Positions 45,810 to 55,408 of a stretch of 64,000 bases of DNA are shown here, in pieces; position 1 is the first letter of the stretch; each line of letters begins with the position of its first letter. The stretch is from Serratia odorifera. GTDB taxonomy: Bacteria > Pseudomonadota > Gammaproteobacteria > Enterobacterales > Enterobacteriaceae. The position numbers were made by a program, and so were the translations under genes. The stretch is from NCBI RefSeq assembly GCF_900635445.1, contig NZ_LR134117.1, positions 4,588,001 through 4,652,000 of the forward strand, given 5' to 3'. The notes beneath the pieces were generated by a model. The model searched no databases, was not told the origin of the DNA, and saw only the letters and a program-made list of their open reading frames with translations.

Positions 45810-46781
45810 TTATTGCAGCTTACTTTTCCAGTTAAGACGTTCTCCGTAGAAATAAGAGTCAAAAAAGTGGCTCTTCCCGCGTAGCTTGATAAACACCCCT
45901 ATCAGTAAAGCGATAAGTGTGACAGTGGCAATATAAAACTGCGGAGAATTGGCATCAAATACCATGCCCATGATAATAATAGGCATTACGTGCCAAAGAT
46001 AAATTGGCAGCGAAACCTGGCCCATTTTTACTATCAGATTTTCTGATTGCATATTGATATGCTTACACCAGCCCACCAGCAGGAACAGCAACGCCACGTT
46101 AAAGACAAACCAGGCAGTGGCATCAGCGAGCGTGGCGTCGGCCAGGTAATAGCTCAAACCACCGGCCAGTACCACCAGCGGCAGCGTTAGCCACCCCGAT
46201 AACGAGAGACTCCTGTCAGCCATGAGATAACCCAACAGGAAGAAAGCGTAATAATAGTAGAATCGCTTATCGCCAATAAATTTCAGCATGCCATACTTTG
46301 CTTCGAGCAGATCGGCATAGCAATACCATCCAATGGCTAACAAAGACGACAATACCAGCACCAGGGTCAATAATGTATTATTCCGATAGGCAATAAGCGT
46401 ATAAATGACGAATATTATAACGGCAGGAATATACCAAAGGTGATAATAGGGATAGAGAATCAACCCAAGCACCGTTTTAATACTTACCCCTTCTCCCTGC
46501 CAAGCGGTGAATAACGCATACAGACTGTATGCTGCAAATGCCAGCAGGTAGGGCATAATCATACGCCATTGATACTTTTTTAAAATATTCACCAAACCGC
46601 CATCCAAAAACTTGCGGCGAACAAAATACCCCGTCACACCTAAAAATAACGGCATATGGAAAAAATATATTGCTCCACGGATCCCACTGTCAGCACTCCC
46701 TGGCAAGACGTGTCCAATAATAACCAGAAGTATCAAGCTTCCCTTCAGGAAATCGAACGATAAATCTCTTGCTTTCGCCAT
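45810..46781 (-). CDS. Acyltransferase 3 family membrane protein
   Basis: 323-residue protein with about ten hydrophobic segments. The acyltransferase-3 signature is the N-terminal DFLKGSLILLVIIGHVLPG (His24) and YFFHMPLFLGVTGYF. The C-terminal YLWHVMPIIIMG fits. Such proteins transfer acetyl or similar groups to surface sugars, but the substrate is not evident. It sits between yccX and rlmI, where E. coli has none, and its composition is more AT-rich than its neighbours. It is likely an acquired single gene. No clear terminator or promoter was recognised. Confidence 0.85.
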   Translation of the reverse strand: MAKARDLSFDFLKGSLILLVIIGHVLPGSADSGIRGAIYFFHMPLFLGVTGYFVRRKFLDGGLVNILKKYQWRMIMPYLLAFAAYSLYALFTAWQGEGVSIKTVLGLILYPYYHLWYIPAVIIFVIYTLIAYRNNTLLTLVLVLSSLLAIGWYCYADLLEAKYGMLKFIGDKRFYYYYAFFLLGYLMADRSLSLSGWLTLPLVVLAGGLSYYLADATLADATAWFVFNVALLFLLVGWCKHINMQSENLIVKMGQVSLPIYLWHVMPIIIMGMVFDANSPQFYIATVTLIALLIGVFIKLRGKSHFFDSYFYGERLNWKSKLQ

Positions 46782-47011
46782 TTAACCCAATCCCAATACA
46801 AAGTTTACTTTCTGATAAAGTATTCAATAACAGGCGAGACGCGGTTTTTTGTCAATGCGGAAAAGCCTGAAAACATCCTGGCAGCGGCGGCGAACGGCGG
46901 TCTCAATCATCAACGGTAGAGGACGAGGCAACATTCAGCTATCATGAGCCACTTATTCCGGCTGATGCTCGCACTGGCCCCTGAACCTCTCGAATAGAAA
47001 GTACTGTAAAC

Positions 47012-48196
47012 ATGCGCTTATATCTCGCTAAAGGACGTGAAAAGTCCTTGCTTCGTCGTCATCCCTGGGTTTTTTCTGGTGCTGTTCAACGCATTGAAGG
47101 AAAACCGCTTTCTGGCGAAACCATCGACATTCACGACTGCCAGGGCAAATGGTTGGCGCGCGGTGCCTATTCACCGGAATCGCAGATCCGCGCTCGCGTC
47201 TGGAGCTTCCAGCAAGATGAAGACATCGATATCGCCTTCTTTGTGCGCCGCTTGCAGCAAGCACAGCGCTGGCGTGACTGGCTCGCCAAACGCGATGGAT
47301 TGGATGGCTATCGCCTGATCGCCGGCGAGTCCGATGGCATGCCGGGTATTACTATCGACCGTTTCCAGAACTTTTTGGTATTGCAATTGCTGTCGGCCGG
47401 TGCGGAATACCAGCGTGCGGCGCTGCTTTCTGCGCTGCAGCAGTGTTACCCGCAATGCGCCATTTACGATCGCTCGGATGTAGCGGTGCGTAAAAAAGAG
47501 GGCCTGCCGCTGACACAAGGGCCGGTGCTGGGCGATATGCCGCCGGCGCTGCTGCCGATCCGCGAACATGGCATGCAACTGTTGGTGGATATCCAGCAAG
47601 GTCACAAGACCGGCTTTTACCTTGACCAGCGCGACAGCCGCCTGGCCGCGCGCAACTTTGCCGCCGGGCGCCGCGTACTCAACTGCTTCTCCTACACCGG
47701 TGCTTTTGCGGTAGCGGCCCTGATGGGCGGTTGCGAGCAGGTTATCAGTGTGGATACCTCGCAGGCAGCGCTGGATATTGCCAAACAGAACGTGGAGCTG
47801 AACAAGCTCGACGTCAGCAAAGCCGAATTTGTCCGCGATGACGTATTCCAGCTGCTGCGCAACTACCGCGCGCAAGGCGAGAAATTCGACCTGATCGTAA
47901 TGGATCCACCGAAATTCGTTGAAAACAAAAACCAGTTGGCCAGCGCCTGCCGTGGCTATAAAGACATCAATATGTTGGCACTGCAGCTGTTGAACCCTGG
48001 TGGCATCTTGCTGAGCTTCTCATGCTCGGGGCTGATGCCTACCGATTTGTTCCAGAAAATCCTGGCCGATGCCGCTGTCGACGCCGGTTGTGATGTACAA
48101 TTTATAGAGCAGTACCGGCAGGCTGCCGATCATCCGGTCATTGCCACCTACCCTGAGGGGCTGTATCTGAAAGGGTTTGCGTGCCGGGTGATGTAA
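47012..48196 (+). CDS. rlmI: 23S rRNA m5C1962 methyltransferase
   Basis: 394-residue SAM-dependent methyltransferase. An N-terminal PUA-like domain (KGREKSLLRRHPWVFSGAV) is followed by the Rossmann fold (RRVLNCFSYTGAFAVAALMGG), the motif IV stretch IVMDPPKF, and the catalytic-cysteine motif LLSFSCSGLM. Matches E. coli RlmI (396 residues). The next gene is hspQ. Confidence 0.96.
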   Translation: MRLYLAKGREKSLLRRHPWVFSGAVQRIEGKPLSGETIDIHDCQGKWLARGAYSPESQIRARVWSFQQDEDIDIAFFVRRLQQAQRWRDWLAKRDGLDGYRLIAGESDGMPGITIDRFQNFLVLQLLSAGAEYQRAALLSALQQCYPQCAIYDRSDVAVRKKEGLPLTQGPVLGDMPPALLPIREHGMQLLVDIQQGHKTGFYLDQRDSRLAARNFAAGRRVLNCFSYTGAFAVAALMGGCEQVISVDTSQAALDIAKQNVELNKLDVSKAEFVRDDVFQLLRNYRAQGEKFDLIVMDPPKFVENKNQLASACRGYKDINMLALQLLNPGGILLSFSCSGLMPTDLFQKILADAAVDAGCDVQFIEQYRQAADHPVIATYPEGLYLKGFACRVM

Positions 48197-48267
48197 CTTG
48201 AAATACGCGGTTTTGCCCTCATATCTTGATAAAGATTGGGCAAAACGCGGTTTCTCAGGAGGTCATC

Positions 48268-48585
48268 ATGATTGCCAGCAAATTCGGTATCGGGCAACAG
48301 GTTCGTCATAAGCTGCTGGGGTATTTGGGCGTCGTTATCGATATCGACCCGGAATATTCTTTGGAACAACCTAAAGCCGACGAGATAGCAGCGAATGACG
48401 AGCTGCGCTTCGCTCCGTGGTATCACGTGGTGATGGAGGACGAAGAAGGACAACCGGTTCACACCTATCTGGCGGAAGCACAGCTGGCAGGCGAAGAGCA
48501 GGACGCCCATCCTGAACAACCTTCGTTGGACGAGCTGGCGGAATCCATCCGCCATCAGTTGCAGGCCCCTCGCCTGCGCAATTGA
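48268..48585 (+). CDS. hspQ: Heat shock protein HspQ (hemimethylated-DNA-binding/YccV)
   Basis: 105-residue YccV/HspQ protein, which promotes degradation of some proteins by Lon and binds hemimethylated DNA. MIASKFGIGQQVRHKLLGYLGVVIDIDPEYSL and WYHVVMEDEEGQPVHTYLAEAQL match the family. GGAGG precedes the ATG at 48268; an upstream in-frame ATG at 48226 lacks it. Confidence 0.95.
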   Translation: MIASKFGIGQQVRHKLLGYLGVVIDIDPEYSLEQPKADEIAANDELRFAPWYHVVMEDEEGQPVHTYLAEAQLAGEEQDAHPEQPSLDELAESIRHQLQAPRLRN

Positions 48586-48607
48586 CAGTAAACCTGAGAA
48601 ACGGCAT

Positions 48608-48645
48608 CAGGGCCTGATATTACGCCAGGCCCTGTTTTATTTTTC
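48608..48645 (+). terminator. Terminator between hspQ and yccU
   Basis: Perfect 9-bp stem CAGGGCCTG/CAGGCCCTG (48608-48616, 48626-48634) followed by TTTTATTTTT. It also lies at the end of convergent yccU. Confidence 0.9.
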
Positions 48646-49050
48646 TAGCCCCAGGCGTGGAATATCAATTTTCGGGCAACGGTCCATCACCACCGTCAAT
48701 CCGGCCTGGTTCGCCAACTCCGCCGCCTGCTGATTAATCACGCCAATTTGCAACCACAGCGCTTTAGCGCCGATGGCAATGGCCTCCTGCGCGACGCCAT
48801 AGGCCGCCTCGGAATTGCGGAACACGTCAACCATATCGATAGCGTGCGGAATATCCGCCAGACTGGCGTACACCGGCTGCCCCAGCAGGGTTTGTCCCGC
48901 CAGCTTTGGGCTGACCGGCGTAACCTGATACCCCTGCGACAGCAAATAGGCCATTACGCCGTAGCTTGGCCGCGACGGCTTGTCGCTGGCGCCTACCAAC
49001 GCGATGGTTTTTACCTGCTGTAATAACGCGGCTATTTCACGATCTTGCAT
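48637..49050 (-). CDS. yccU: CoA-binding protein YccU
   Basis: 137-residue Rossmann-fold CoA-binding family protein (SucD-like). TIALVGASDKPSRPSYGVMAYLLSQGYQVTPVSP and the WLQIGVINQQAA block are present. Role unknown. Full length as in E. coli YccU (137). Confidence 0.93.
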   Translation of the reverse strand: MQDREIAALLQQVKTIALVGASDKPSRPSYGVMAYLLSQGYQVTPVSPKLAGQTLLGQPVYASLADIPHAIDMVDVFRNSEAAYGVAQEAIAIGAKALWLQIGVINQQAAELANQAGLTVVMDRCPKIDIPRLGLEK

Positions 49051-49291
49051 AAAACCCTCCTGTTAGTCGCCATAAAACCCCTACGACAAGTGTAACCGAA
49101 CAGCCAAAACGCGCGTTAATGCAAGATACCCGCATTATCGTGGTCTGAACACCTGTCGACGCAATCGCCGATCATGACGAAAGCGGCAAACAGATGTCCA
49201 AATGTAAATACAGCCGCCGAACGGAAAAACTTTGACACACTGTGCCAGCTCCTCAACAATATTAGCTATGACTGATTATAAGGAGATAACA

Positions 49292-49959
49292 ATGAAATTT
49301 GGTCTGATGGTTACGGGGCTACTCAGCGCCTGTCTGAGCCTGTCCGCCGTAGCTACGACCCTGAAACTCTCTCCGGATATCGATCTGCTGGTTGTTGACG
49401 GCAAAAAAATGACCGGCTCACTGCTGAAGGGCGCAGACAGCCTGGAACTGGACGGCGGACAGCATCAGTTGCTGTTCCAGGTGACCAGACTGCTGACCGA
49501 TGGTTCACATCCCCAGGCGCTCTACACTTCTCCTCCCTTGATTGTGGCGTTCAGTACGCAAAACGTCAGCGCGGTTGAATTTCAATTGCCACGCATCGAC
49601 AACCAGCGTGACGGACAGCGTTTCGAAAAGCTGCATAACTACCAGGTGGTCGACAATAACGGCAAACCCTTGGTGATAAGAAAGGATGTATTGCGCCTCG
49701 ACGAGCAGATCTCCGATGAACGGCTGGAAAAAACCGTCGCCGATTATAACGCGCAGCGTCGTCCGGCATCGGTGCCGGCCTTTGTCCATTTACGCACCAG
49801 TAAACAGGCGCTCCCCCGCCGCCCAGAGCGTGCCGCAGCAACTTGCCCCGCTTAAAGAGTCAGACGTCTCGGAACGCATGCTGCACTACTGGTTCCAACA
49901 GGCCGACGGCGAAACTCAGCGACGCTTTTTTGCAGTGGGCCAACCAACATGCAAACTGA
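49292..49959 (+). CDS. yccT: YccT family (DUF2057) protein, with two frameshifts
   Basis: Periplasmic protein with a signal peptide (MKFGLMVTGLLSACLSLSAVA), TTLKLSPDIDLLVVDGKKM and LELDGGQHQLLFQVTR. AAGGAG precedes the start at 49292. The frame is lost at the C-run 49813-49817 and would stop at 49855. Removing one C continues SVPQQLAPLKESDVSERMLHYWFQQADGETQRR, and removing one T from the run 49926-49931 continues FLQWANQHAN and stops at 49959. Restored length 221 against 220 in E. coli YccT. The original role is uncertain; in Enterobacteria YccT has been linked to curli and csgD regulation. Confidence 0.85.
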
Positions 49960-50067
49960 ACTGCCGACGCGATTAGCTTTACGGCTAATTTGTTGATAAA
50001 CGCTAGGCAGTGAAAAACAGTTTCAGTAATCTGTTACGCATCTTCTGCGTAGATCAAGGATCTCAAC

Positions 50068-50526
50068 ATGGAAATGACCACCCGCACCATCGCGAAACGT
50101 AAGCACATCGCCCTGGTCGCACACGATCACTGTAAACAGGCGCTGCTGCAATGGGTAGAAACTCATAAAACGCTATTGGCGCAGCATCAGTTGTATGCCA
50201 CCGGCACTACTGGCAATCTTATCCAGCGCGCCAGCGGCATTGCAGTACAAAGCATGATGAGTGGGCCTATGGGCGGCGACCAGCAGGTTGGCGCCATGAT
50301 CGCCGAAGGCAAGATAGACATGATGATTTTCTTCTGGGATCCGCTCAACGCGGTACCGCACGACCCGGACGTCAAGGCCTTGCTGCGCCTGGCGACGGTA
50401 TGGAACATCCCGGTGGCCACCAACCGTTCTACCGCCGATTTCCTGATCGGCTCCTCGCTGTTTGACAGCGAAGTGGAAATAGCCATTCCCGACTACCAGC
50501 GTTACCTGCAAGATCGCCTCAACTAA
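50068..50526 (+). CDS. mgsA: Methylglyoxal synthase
   Basis: 152-residue enzyme converting dihydroxyacetone phosphate to methylglyoxal and phosphate. HIALVAHDHCK, LYATGTTGNLIQRASG, MMSGPMGGDQQVG and DMMIFFWDPLNAVPHDPDVKALLRLA match the family end to end, including the catalytic aspartates. It is convergent with helD. Confidence 0.97.
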   Translation: MEMTTRTIAKRKHIALVAHDHCKQALLQWVETHKTLLAQHQLYATGTTGNLIQRASGIAVQSMMSGPMGGDQQVGAMIAEGKIDMMIFFWDPLNAVPHDPDVKALLRLATVWNIPVATNRSTADFLIGSSLFDSEVEIAIPDYQRYLQDRLN

Positions 50527-50533
50527 GCCGGAC

Positions 50534-50560
50534 GGCCTGATACGTTATCAGGCCCTGTTC
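50534..50560. terminator. Hairpin between mgsA and helD
   Basis: Perfect 9-bp stem GGCCTGATA/TATCAGGCC with CGT loop, followed on the plus strand by CTGTTCTAGG. T tract weak. Confidence 0.65.
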
Positions 50561-52614
50561 TAGGGTTTCCTCTGTATCGGCACGCCAAGATCGTGCAGTT
50601 GCTCCACAAACACCGACGGGCGCTCACGATCCTGCAATAGCCAAACCTGGTGCTTCGCCCGGGTCAATGCAACGTACAGCAGCCGTCGCTCTTCGGCATC
50701 GGGAAAATCCTCCGGCTGTGGCAACAGCACATCCTCCACAATCGATTCACGCGCCAGCGCCGGGAAACCGTCATGTCCCTGATGCAGGCCGACAATAATC
50801 ACATATTCAGCCTGCTGCCCCTTGCTGGCATGAATGGTCATAAATTCCAGATTAAGCTTTGGCCAGCGGGTAGCCGCTTTTTGTAACGCCTCCGGTTTCA
50901 AATGATGGTAACGCGCCAACAGCAGAATACGCTCATCCGGCTTGGCGTAGCCGCTGAGCTTGTCCAGCAGGGACTCGATCTGATCCTGCGGCAGGATCGC
51001 CACCGATTTTTTATTGCCCTTGCTCAGGCTGTTCAGTGGTTTCTTTAACTGATGCGGGTTCTGCTGCACAAAACGGTTGGCGATTTCGCCAATGCGCTCA
51101 TTAAAGCGGTAAGTGGTGTCCAGGGCACACTGCGCGCCTTCACCAAAGTTATCGGCAAAGGCGGTGGTCAGCGCCATTTCGGCACCGCTAAAACGGTATA
51201 TCGCCTGCCAGTCGTCGCCCACCGCAAACAGGCAGGTCTGCTTATTCTGTTTACGCAATGCAGCCAACAGTTGCGCGCGCTGTGGCGAGATATCCTGAAA
51301 CTCATCCACCAGGATATGTTTCCATGGGCTGACAAACCGCCCCTTGGCCAAAATGTTCACCGCCTGGTGAATCAACCCGGAGAAGTCCACCGCCCCCTCA
51401 TCTTTCAGCGCACTTTTCCAGGCTTTCAACAGCGGAGCCATCAGGCGAATGCGTTTGGAAAACAGATCGCGCACTTCCTCATTGGCTTGTTCAATCATTT
51501 CCGCCTGACTGCCTCCGTGCATGCGCATCAGTCCCAGCCAGCGTTCAAGCCGACCGGCCAGCCGTTCCGCCAGCCGCTTGTCCTGCCAAAAATCGCCGTC
51601 TGGCACTTCCCATGCCAATTCGTCGATCAGCCATTGTCGCCAGCCTTTGGCCTGCGCTTTTTTCTCGCCACATTGCTGCTGCCAGGTTTTCACCAACAGT
51701 TCGCGTCGCGCCTTACTGTCGGTTTCGAGTTTGCTGATCGCCGGCGCCTTGCGACTCCCCTGCTGAATGATGTGCAGCGCCAGCGCATGAAACGTCTTCG
51801 CCTGAATGTCGCTGTTCCCCAGCCGCTCGCTGATACGCTGATTCATCTCTTGCGCCGCCTGCCGGCCAAACGCCAGTAACAGAATCTGCCCGGGTTCCGC
51901 CTCCTGACGCCGCAACAACCAACCAGCGCGGGCCACCAGCACCGAGGTTTTGCCGCTGCCGGCGCCGGCCAGCACCAGTACCGCGTCTTCGCCGTTGACC
52001 ACCGCCCGGCTCTGCGATGCATTCAGCGGCGAGCTTTCCACCGTCTGGAAGAAATCCGCGTGCTGTTCCAGCATGCGCTCGGTCCAGTTTTGGTTGCGTT
52101 CGGCAACGCTACGCGCCCCCTGTTGCAACCATTGCAGGCACAAATGGTAGTCGGCACGGCAATTGTCAAAGGCCTCCAGTCGGGTCACCGGCATCGGCAA
52201 TGCCTCAAACGCCTGGCGGATCTGCTGTTGCAGCTTGCCCAATTGCGAACGTTTGAACCAGTGGTCCTGCTGTTCGATGCGCTGAATACTCTGCACCTGC
52301 TGCTGCAAAACACCGGCGCTGACGTCGCTCATTTCAGCGCTCCAGCTTTGCCAGGCCTGCTGCAGATAGTGATAGAAACGCTGCGTTTCCTGCCATTCGG
52401 TACCGTGCAAACGCACCACTTTCTCATCCGGCAGTTCGAACTCCAGTTCACCCCAGACGATGCCACGCTTGCATCTGACTTCGATCAACTGATTGAAAGG
52501 GATCAAGTATTGGTGTTTTTCACCGCTCACCTCAACCCCGGCATGCAACAACCGCACACGGTTGTAAGGATGCTGAGCCAGGTGTTTCCCCAGCGATGTC
52601 GCTTTAAGTTCCAT
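50560..52614 (-). CDS. helD: DNA helicase IV (UvrD/Rep superfamily)
   Basis: 684-residue superfamily 1 3'-5' DNA helicase, the same length as E. coli HelD. Walker A is VLAGAGSGKTSVLVARAGWLLRR, followed by GRQAAQEMNQRI, the DEFQDIS box (HILVDEFQDISPQR), GDDWQAIYRFSGAE, and the C-terminal VYVALTRAKHQVWL. Convergent with mgsA. Confidence 0.97.
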   Translation of the reverse strand: MELKATSLGKHLAQHPYNRVRLLHAGVEVSGEKHQYLIPFNQLIEVRCKRGIVWGELEFELPDEKVVRLHGTEWQETQRFYHYLQQAWQSWSAEMSDVSAGVLQQQVQSIQRIEQQDHWFKRSQLGKLQQQIRQAFEALPMPVTRLEAFDNCRADYHLCLQWLQQGARSVAERNQNWTERMLEQHADFFQTVESSPLNASQSRAVVNGEDAVLVLAGAGSGKTSVLVARAGWLLRRQEAEPGQILLLAFGRQAAQEMNQRISERLGNSDIQAKTFHALALHIIQQGSRKAPAISKLETDSKARRELLVKTWQQQCGEKKAQAKGWRQWLIDELAWEVPDGDFWQDKRLAERLAGRLERWLGLMRMHGGSQAEMIEQANEEVRDLFSKRIRLMAPLLKAWKSALKDEGAVDFSGLIHQAVNILAKGRFVSPWKHILVDEFQDISPQRAQLLAALRKQNKQTCLFAVGDDWQAIYRFSGAEMALTTAFADNFGEGAQCALDTTYRFNERIGEIANRFVQQNPHQLKKPLNSLSKGNKKSVAILPQDQIESLLDKLSGYAKPDERILLLARYHHLKPEALQKAATRWPKLNLEFMTIHASKGQQAEYVIIVGLHQGHDGFPALARESIVEDVLLPQPEDFPDAEERRLLYVALTRAKHQVWLLQDRERPSVFVEQLHDLGVPIQRKP

Positions 52615-52773
52615 ATTGGCGCGCCATGACTATGTTGAGATTGGATGTTTGCCAGTTTACCTGCGATAAGCAGTGGCACTCTAGCGCTAAAAAAAGGGTA
52701 GAATAGATTTTGCGTTTTGATAGCAAACGCAACCGCCTGGCGGTTTGGCCATCATTAGAGCAGATTGACGACT

Positions 52774-53226
52774 ATGCGTACTGTACTGAATATTCTTAAT
52801 TTTGTGTTAGGGGGCTTTTTTACCACCCTCGCCTGGCTGTTTGCCACCCTGGTCAGCATCGTACTGATTTTCACCCTGCCGCTCACCCGCTCCTGCTGGG
52901 AAATCACCAAGCTGTCGTTTCTGCCCTACGGCAATGAAGCTATCCACGTGAACGAGCTGTACCCGGAGAAAAGCAACGCACTGATTTCCGCCGGCGGTTC
53001 ACTGCTGAATATCGTTTGGCTGATCCTGTTCGGCTGGTGGCTGTGTCTGTCGCATATCGCCGCAGGCATCGCGCAGTGCATTTCCATTATCGGCATTCCG
53101 GTTGGCATCGCCAACTTTAAAATCGCCGCCATCGCGCTGTGGCCGGTCGGGCGCCGCGTTGTGTCGGTCGAAATGGCGCAGCAGGCGCGCAGCGAAAACG
53201 CGCGTCGCCACTACCAGCAACGCTAA
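52774..53226 (+). CDS. yccF: Inner-membrane protein YccF
   Basis: 150-residue membrane protein of the DUF307 family. RTVLNILNFVLGGFFTTLAWLFATLV, TLPLTRSCWEITKLSFLPYGNEAIHV and the repeat IIGIPVGIANFKIAAIALWPVGRRVV match E. coli YccF. The ATG at 52774 is chosen by homology over an upstream ATG at 52765. It is followed 25 bases later by yccS. Confidence 0.93.
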   Translation: MRTVLNILNFVLGGFFTTLAWLFATLVSIVLIFTLPLTRSCWEITKLSFLPYGNEAIHVNELYPEKSNALISAGGSLLNIVWLILFGWWLCLSHIAAGIAQCISIIGIPVGIANFKIAAIALWPVGRRVVSVEMAQQARSENARRHYQQR

Positions 53227-53251
53227 TTGTCTCTACGCCCGAGGATTTTTT

Positions 53252-55387
53252 GTGCGCGCTTTTGCACCGGCCATACGCCGCTATGCCTATAACAGTAATC
53301 TGCTTTATAACCTACGCATATTGATTGCGCTCACCGGCACGGCGGCCGTGCCATGGTGGCTGGGCATGGAAAAACTCACCATTCCACTGACGCTCGGCGT
53401 GGTGGCCGCCGCCTTGACCGACCTGGACGATCGGCTGGCCGGCAGGCTGCGCAACTTGCTGATTACCTTGGTGTGTTTTTTCGTCGCCTCGGCGTCAATT
53501 GAACTGTTGTTTCCCCACCCCTGGCTGTTCGCCCTTGGGCTGACCAGCTCAACCTGCGCATTCATTCTGCTGGGCGCTCTGGGGCAACGCTACGCCACCA
53601 TCGCCTTTGGCGCATTGCTGATTGCGGTATACACCATGCTCGGCGCCTCGATGTATGAAGCCTGGTATCAACAACCCATGCTGCTGATTTTCGGCGCGCT
53701 ATGGTACAACCTGCTGACGCTGATCGGTCATCTGGTGTTCCCGATCCGCCCGTTACAGGAAAACCTGGCGCGTTGCTATCAACAGTTGGCGAATTATCTC
53801 GATGCCAAGGCCAATCTGTTCGACCCCGACGCCGAACAGGACGCCGATCTGCCGTGGATGGATGTGGCGATGGCCAACAGCGCACTGGTCAGCACCCTGA
53901 ATCAAACCAAGGTTTCTCTACTTACCCGTCTGAAAGGCGACCGCGGCCAGCGTGGTACCCGCCGTACTCTGCACTATTACTTCGTCGCGCAAGATATTCA
54001 CGAGCGCGCCAGCTCGTCCCATGTGCAATATCAGGCGCTGAGCAAGCAGTTTCGCCACAGCGATATTCTGTTCCGCTTCCAACGTTTGCTCAGCATGCAG
54101 GCGCGTGCCTGCCAGCAACTGGCGCAGTCGATCCTGCTACGGCAGAAATATCAGCACAATAATCGCTTCGAACCGGCGTTTCACCGCATTGAAGAGGCCC
54201 TCTCGCACCTGACGCTCGTCACGGAGAACCGCGAACTGACTAAAGCACTGTCGCATCTGTTGACCAATTTGCGCGCCATTGATGCCCAATTGGCCAATAT
54301 CGAATCGGAACAGGCACTCGCCAATGGCCAGGCGGAAGAAAACAGCCTGTCAGACGATCGTCTTACCGGTTGGAGTGACATCCGCCTGCGCATCAGTCGC
54401 CACTTGACCCCGCAGTCGGCGCTGTTCCGCCATGCAATCCGCATGTCTGTAGTGCTGTGCGTCGGCTATGCGTTTATCCAGTTGACCGGCATGCAGCACG
54501 GCTACTGGATCCTGCTCACCAGCCTGTTTGTCTGCCAGCCCAACTATAATGCTACCCGCCGCCGCCTGGCATTACGCATCGTTGGTACGCTGGCCGGGAT
54601 TCTGGTCGGCCTGCCGATTCTGTATTTTGTACCGTCGGTTGAAGGGCAACTGATTCTGATCGTGATCAGCGGCGTGCTGTTTTTTGCCTTCCGTACCGTG
54701 CAGTACGCCCACGCAACGATGTTTATCACCCTGCTGGTATTGCTGTGCTTTAATCTGCTCGGCGAAGGGTTTGAAGTGGCCGCGCCACGCGTCTACGACA
54801 CGCTACTGGGCTGTGCCATTGCCTGGGCGGCGGTAACCTTTATCTGGCCAGACTGGCAGTTCCGCCAACTGCCGGCCATCGTCAGCAAAACGCTGAATGC
54901 CGATTGCCGTTATCTGGACGCCATTATGGTGCAATACCACCAGGGCAAAGATAACGGCCTGCAGTACCGGATCGCACGGCGAGATGCCCATAACAGCGAT
55001 GCAGAGCTGGCATCGGTCATCTCCAATATGTCGGCCGATCCCAAAGCAGATAAAACCACCCAGGAAGCCGCCTTCCGGCTGCTGTGCCTCAATCATACCT
55101 TATTAAGCTATATCTCCGCGCTGGGCGCTCACCGGGAACGACTCGCCAGTGCCGAAGTACTGCAACTGCTTAATGATGCGGTGTGTTACGTCGACGGTGC
55201 GCTACAGCAGGAAGCACAGGATGGCAAACGCATCACGCAGGCGCTGGAGTCGCTGTCCGTGCGTATCACTCAGTTAACACCCGAGCCGGAAAGCAAAGAA
55301 CAACTGGTATTGCAACAGATTGGCTTGGTGCTTGCCCTGCTGCCGGAACTGACCGCGCTCAATGCGCAGATCGGCGGCAGCCACTGA
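53252..55387 (+). CDS. yccS: YccS/YhfK family membrane protein
   Basis: 711-residue inner-membrane protein of the FUSC/YccS family. An N-terminal hydrophobic domain (LTIPLTLGVVAAALTDLDDRLAGRLRNLLITL) and a second membrane domain (TGMQHGYWILLTSLFVCQPNYNATRRRLALRIVGT) frame a large soluble middle. The GTG start at 53252 is chosen because GAGGA lies 6 bases upstream and E. coli YccS begins at an equivalent point; an in-frame upstream extension lies inside yccF. Function is not established. Confidence 0.9.
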   Translation: MRAFAPAIRRYAYNSNLLYNLRILIALTGTAAVPWWLGMEKLTIPLTLGVVAAALTDLDDRLAGRLRNLLITLVCFFVASASIELLFPHPWLFALGLTSSTCAFILLGALGQRYATIAFGALLIAVYTMLGASMYEAWYQQPMLLIFGALWYNLLTLIGHLVFPIRPLQENLARCYQQLANYLDAKANLFDPDAEQDADLPWMDVAMANSALVSTLNQTKVSLLTRLKGDRGQRGTRRTLHYYFVAQDIHERASSSHVQYQALSKQFRHSDILFRFQRLLSMQARACQQLAQSILLRQKYQHNNRFEPAFHRIEEALSHLTLVTENRELTKALSHLLTNLRAIDAQLANIESEQALANGQAEENSLSDDRLTGWSDIRLRISRHLTPQSALFRHAIRMSVVLCVGYAFIQLTGMQHGYWILLTSLFVCQPNYNATRRRLALRIVGTLAGILVGLPILYFVPSVEGQLILIVISGVLFFAFRTVQYAHATMFITLLVLLCFNLLGEGFEVAAPRVYDTLLGCAIAWAAVTFIWPDWQFRQLPAIVSKTLNADCRYLDAIMVQYHQGKDNGLQYRIARRDAHNSDAELASVISNMSADPKADKTTQEAAFRLLCLNHTLLSYISALGAHRERLASAEVLQLLNDAVCYVDGALQQEAQDGKRITQALESLSVRITQLTPEPESKEQLVLQQIGLVLALLPELTALNAQIGGSH

Positions 55388-55408
55388 TGGATACGCTTAT
55401 GTGTAACG

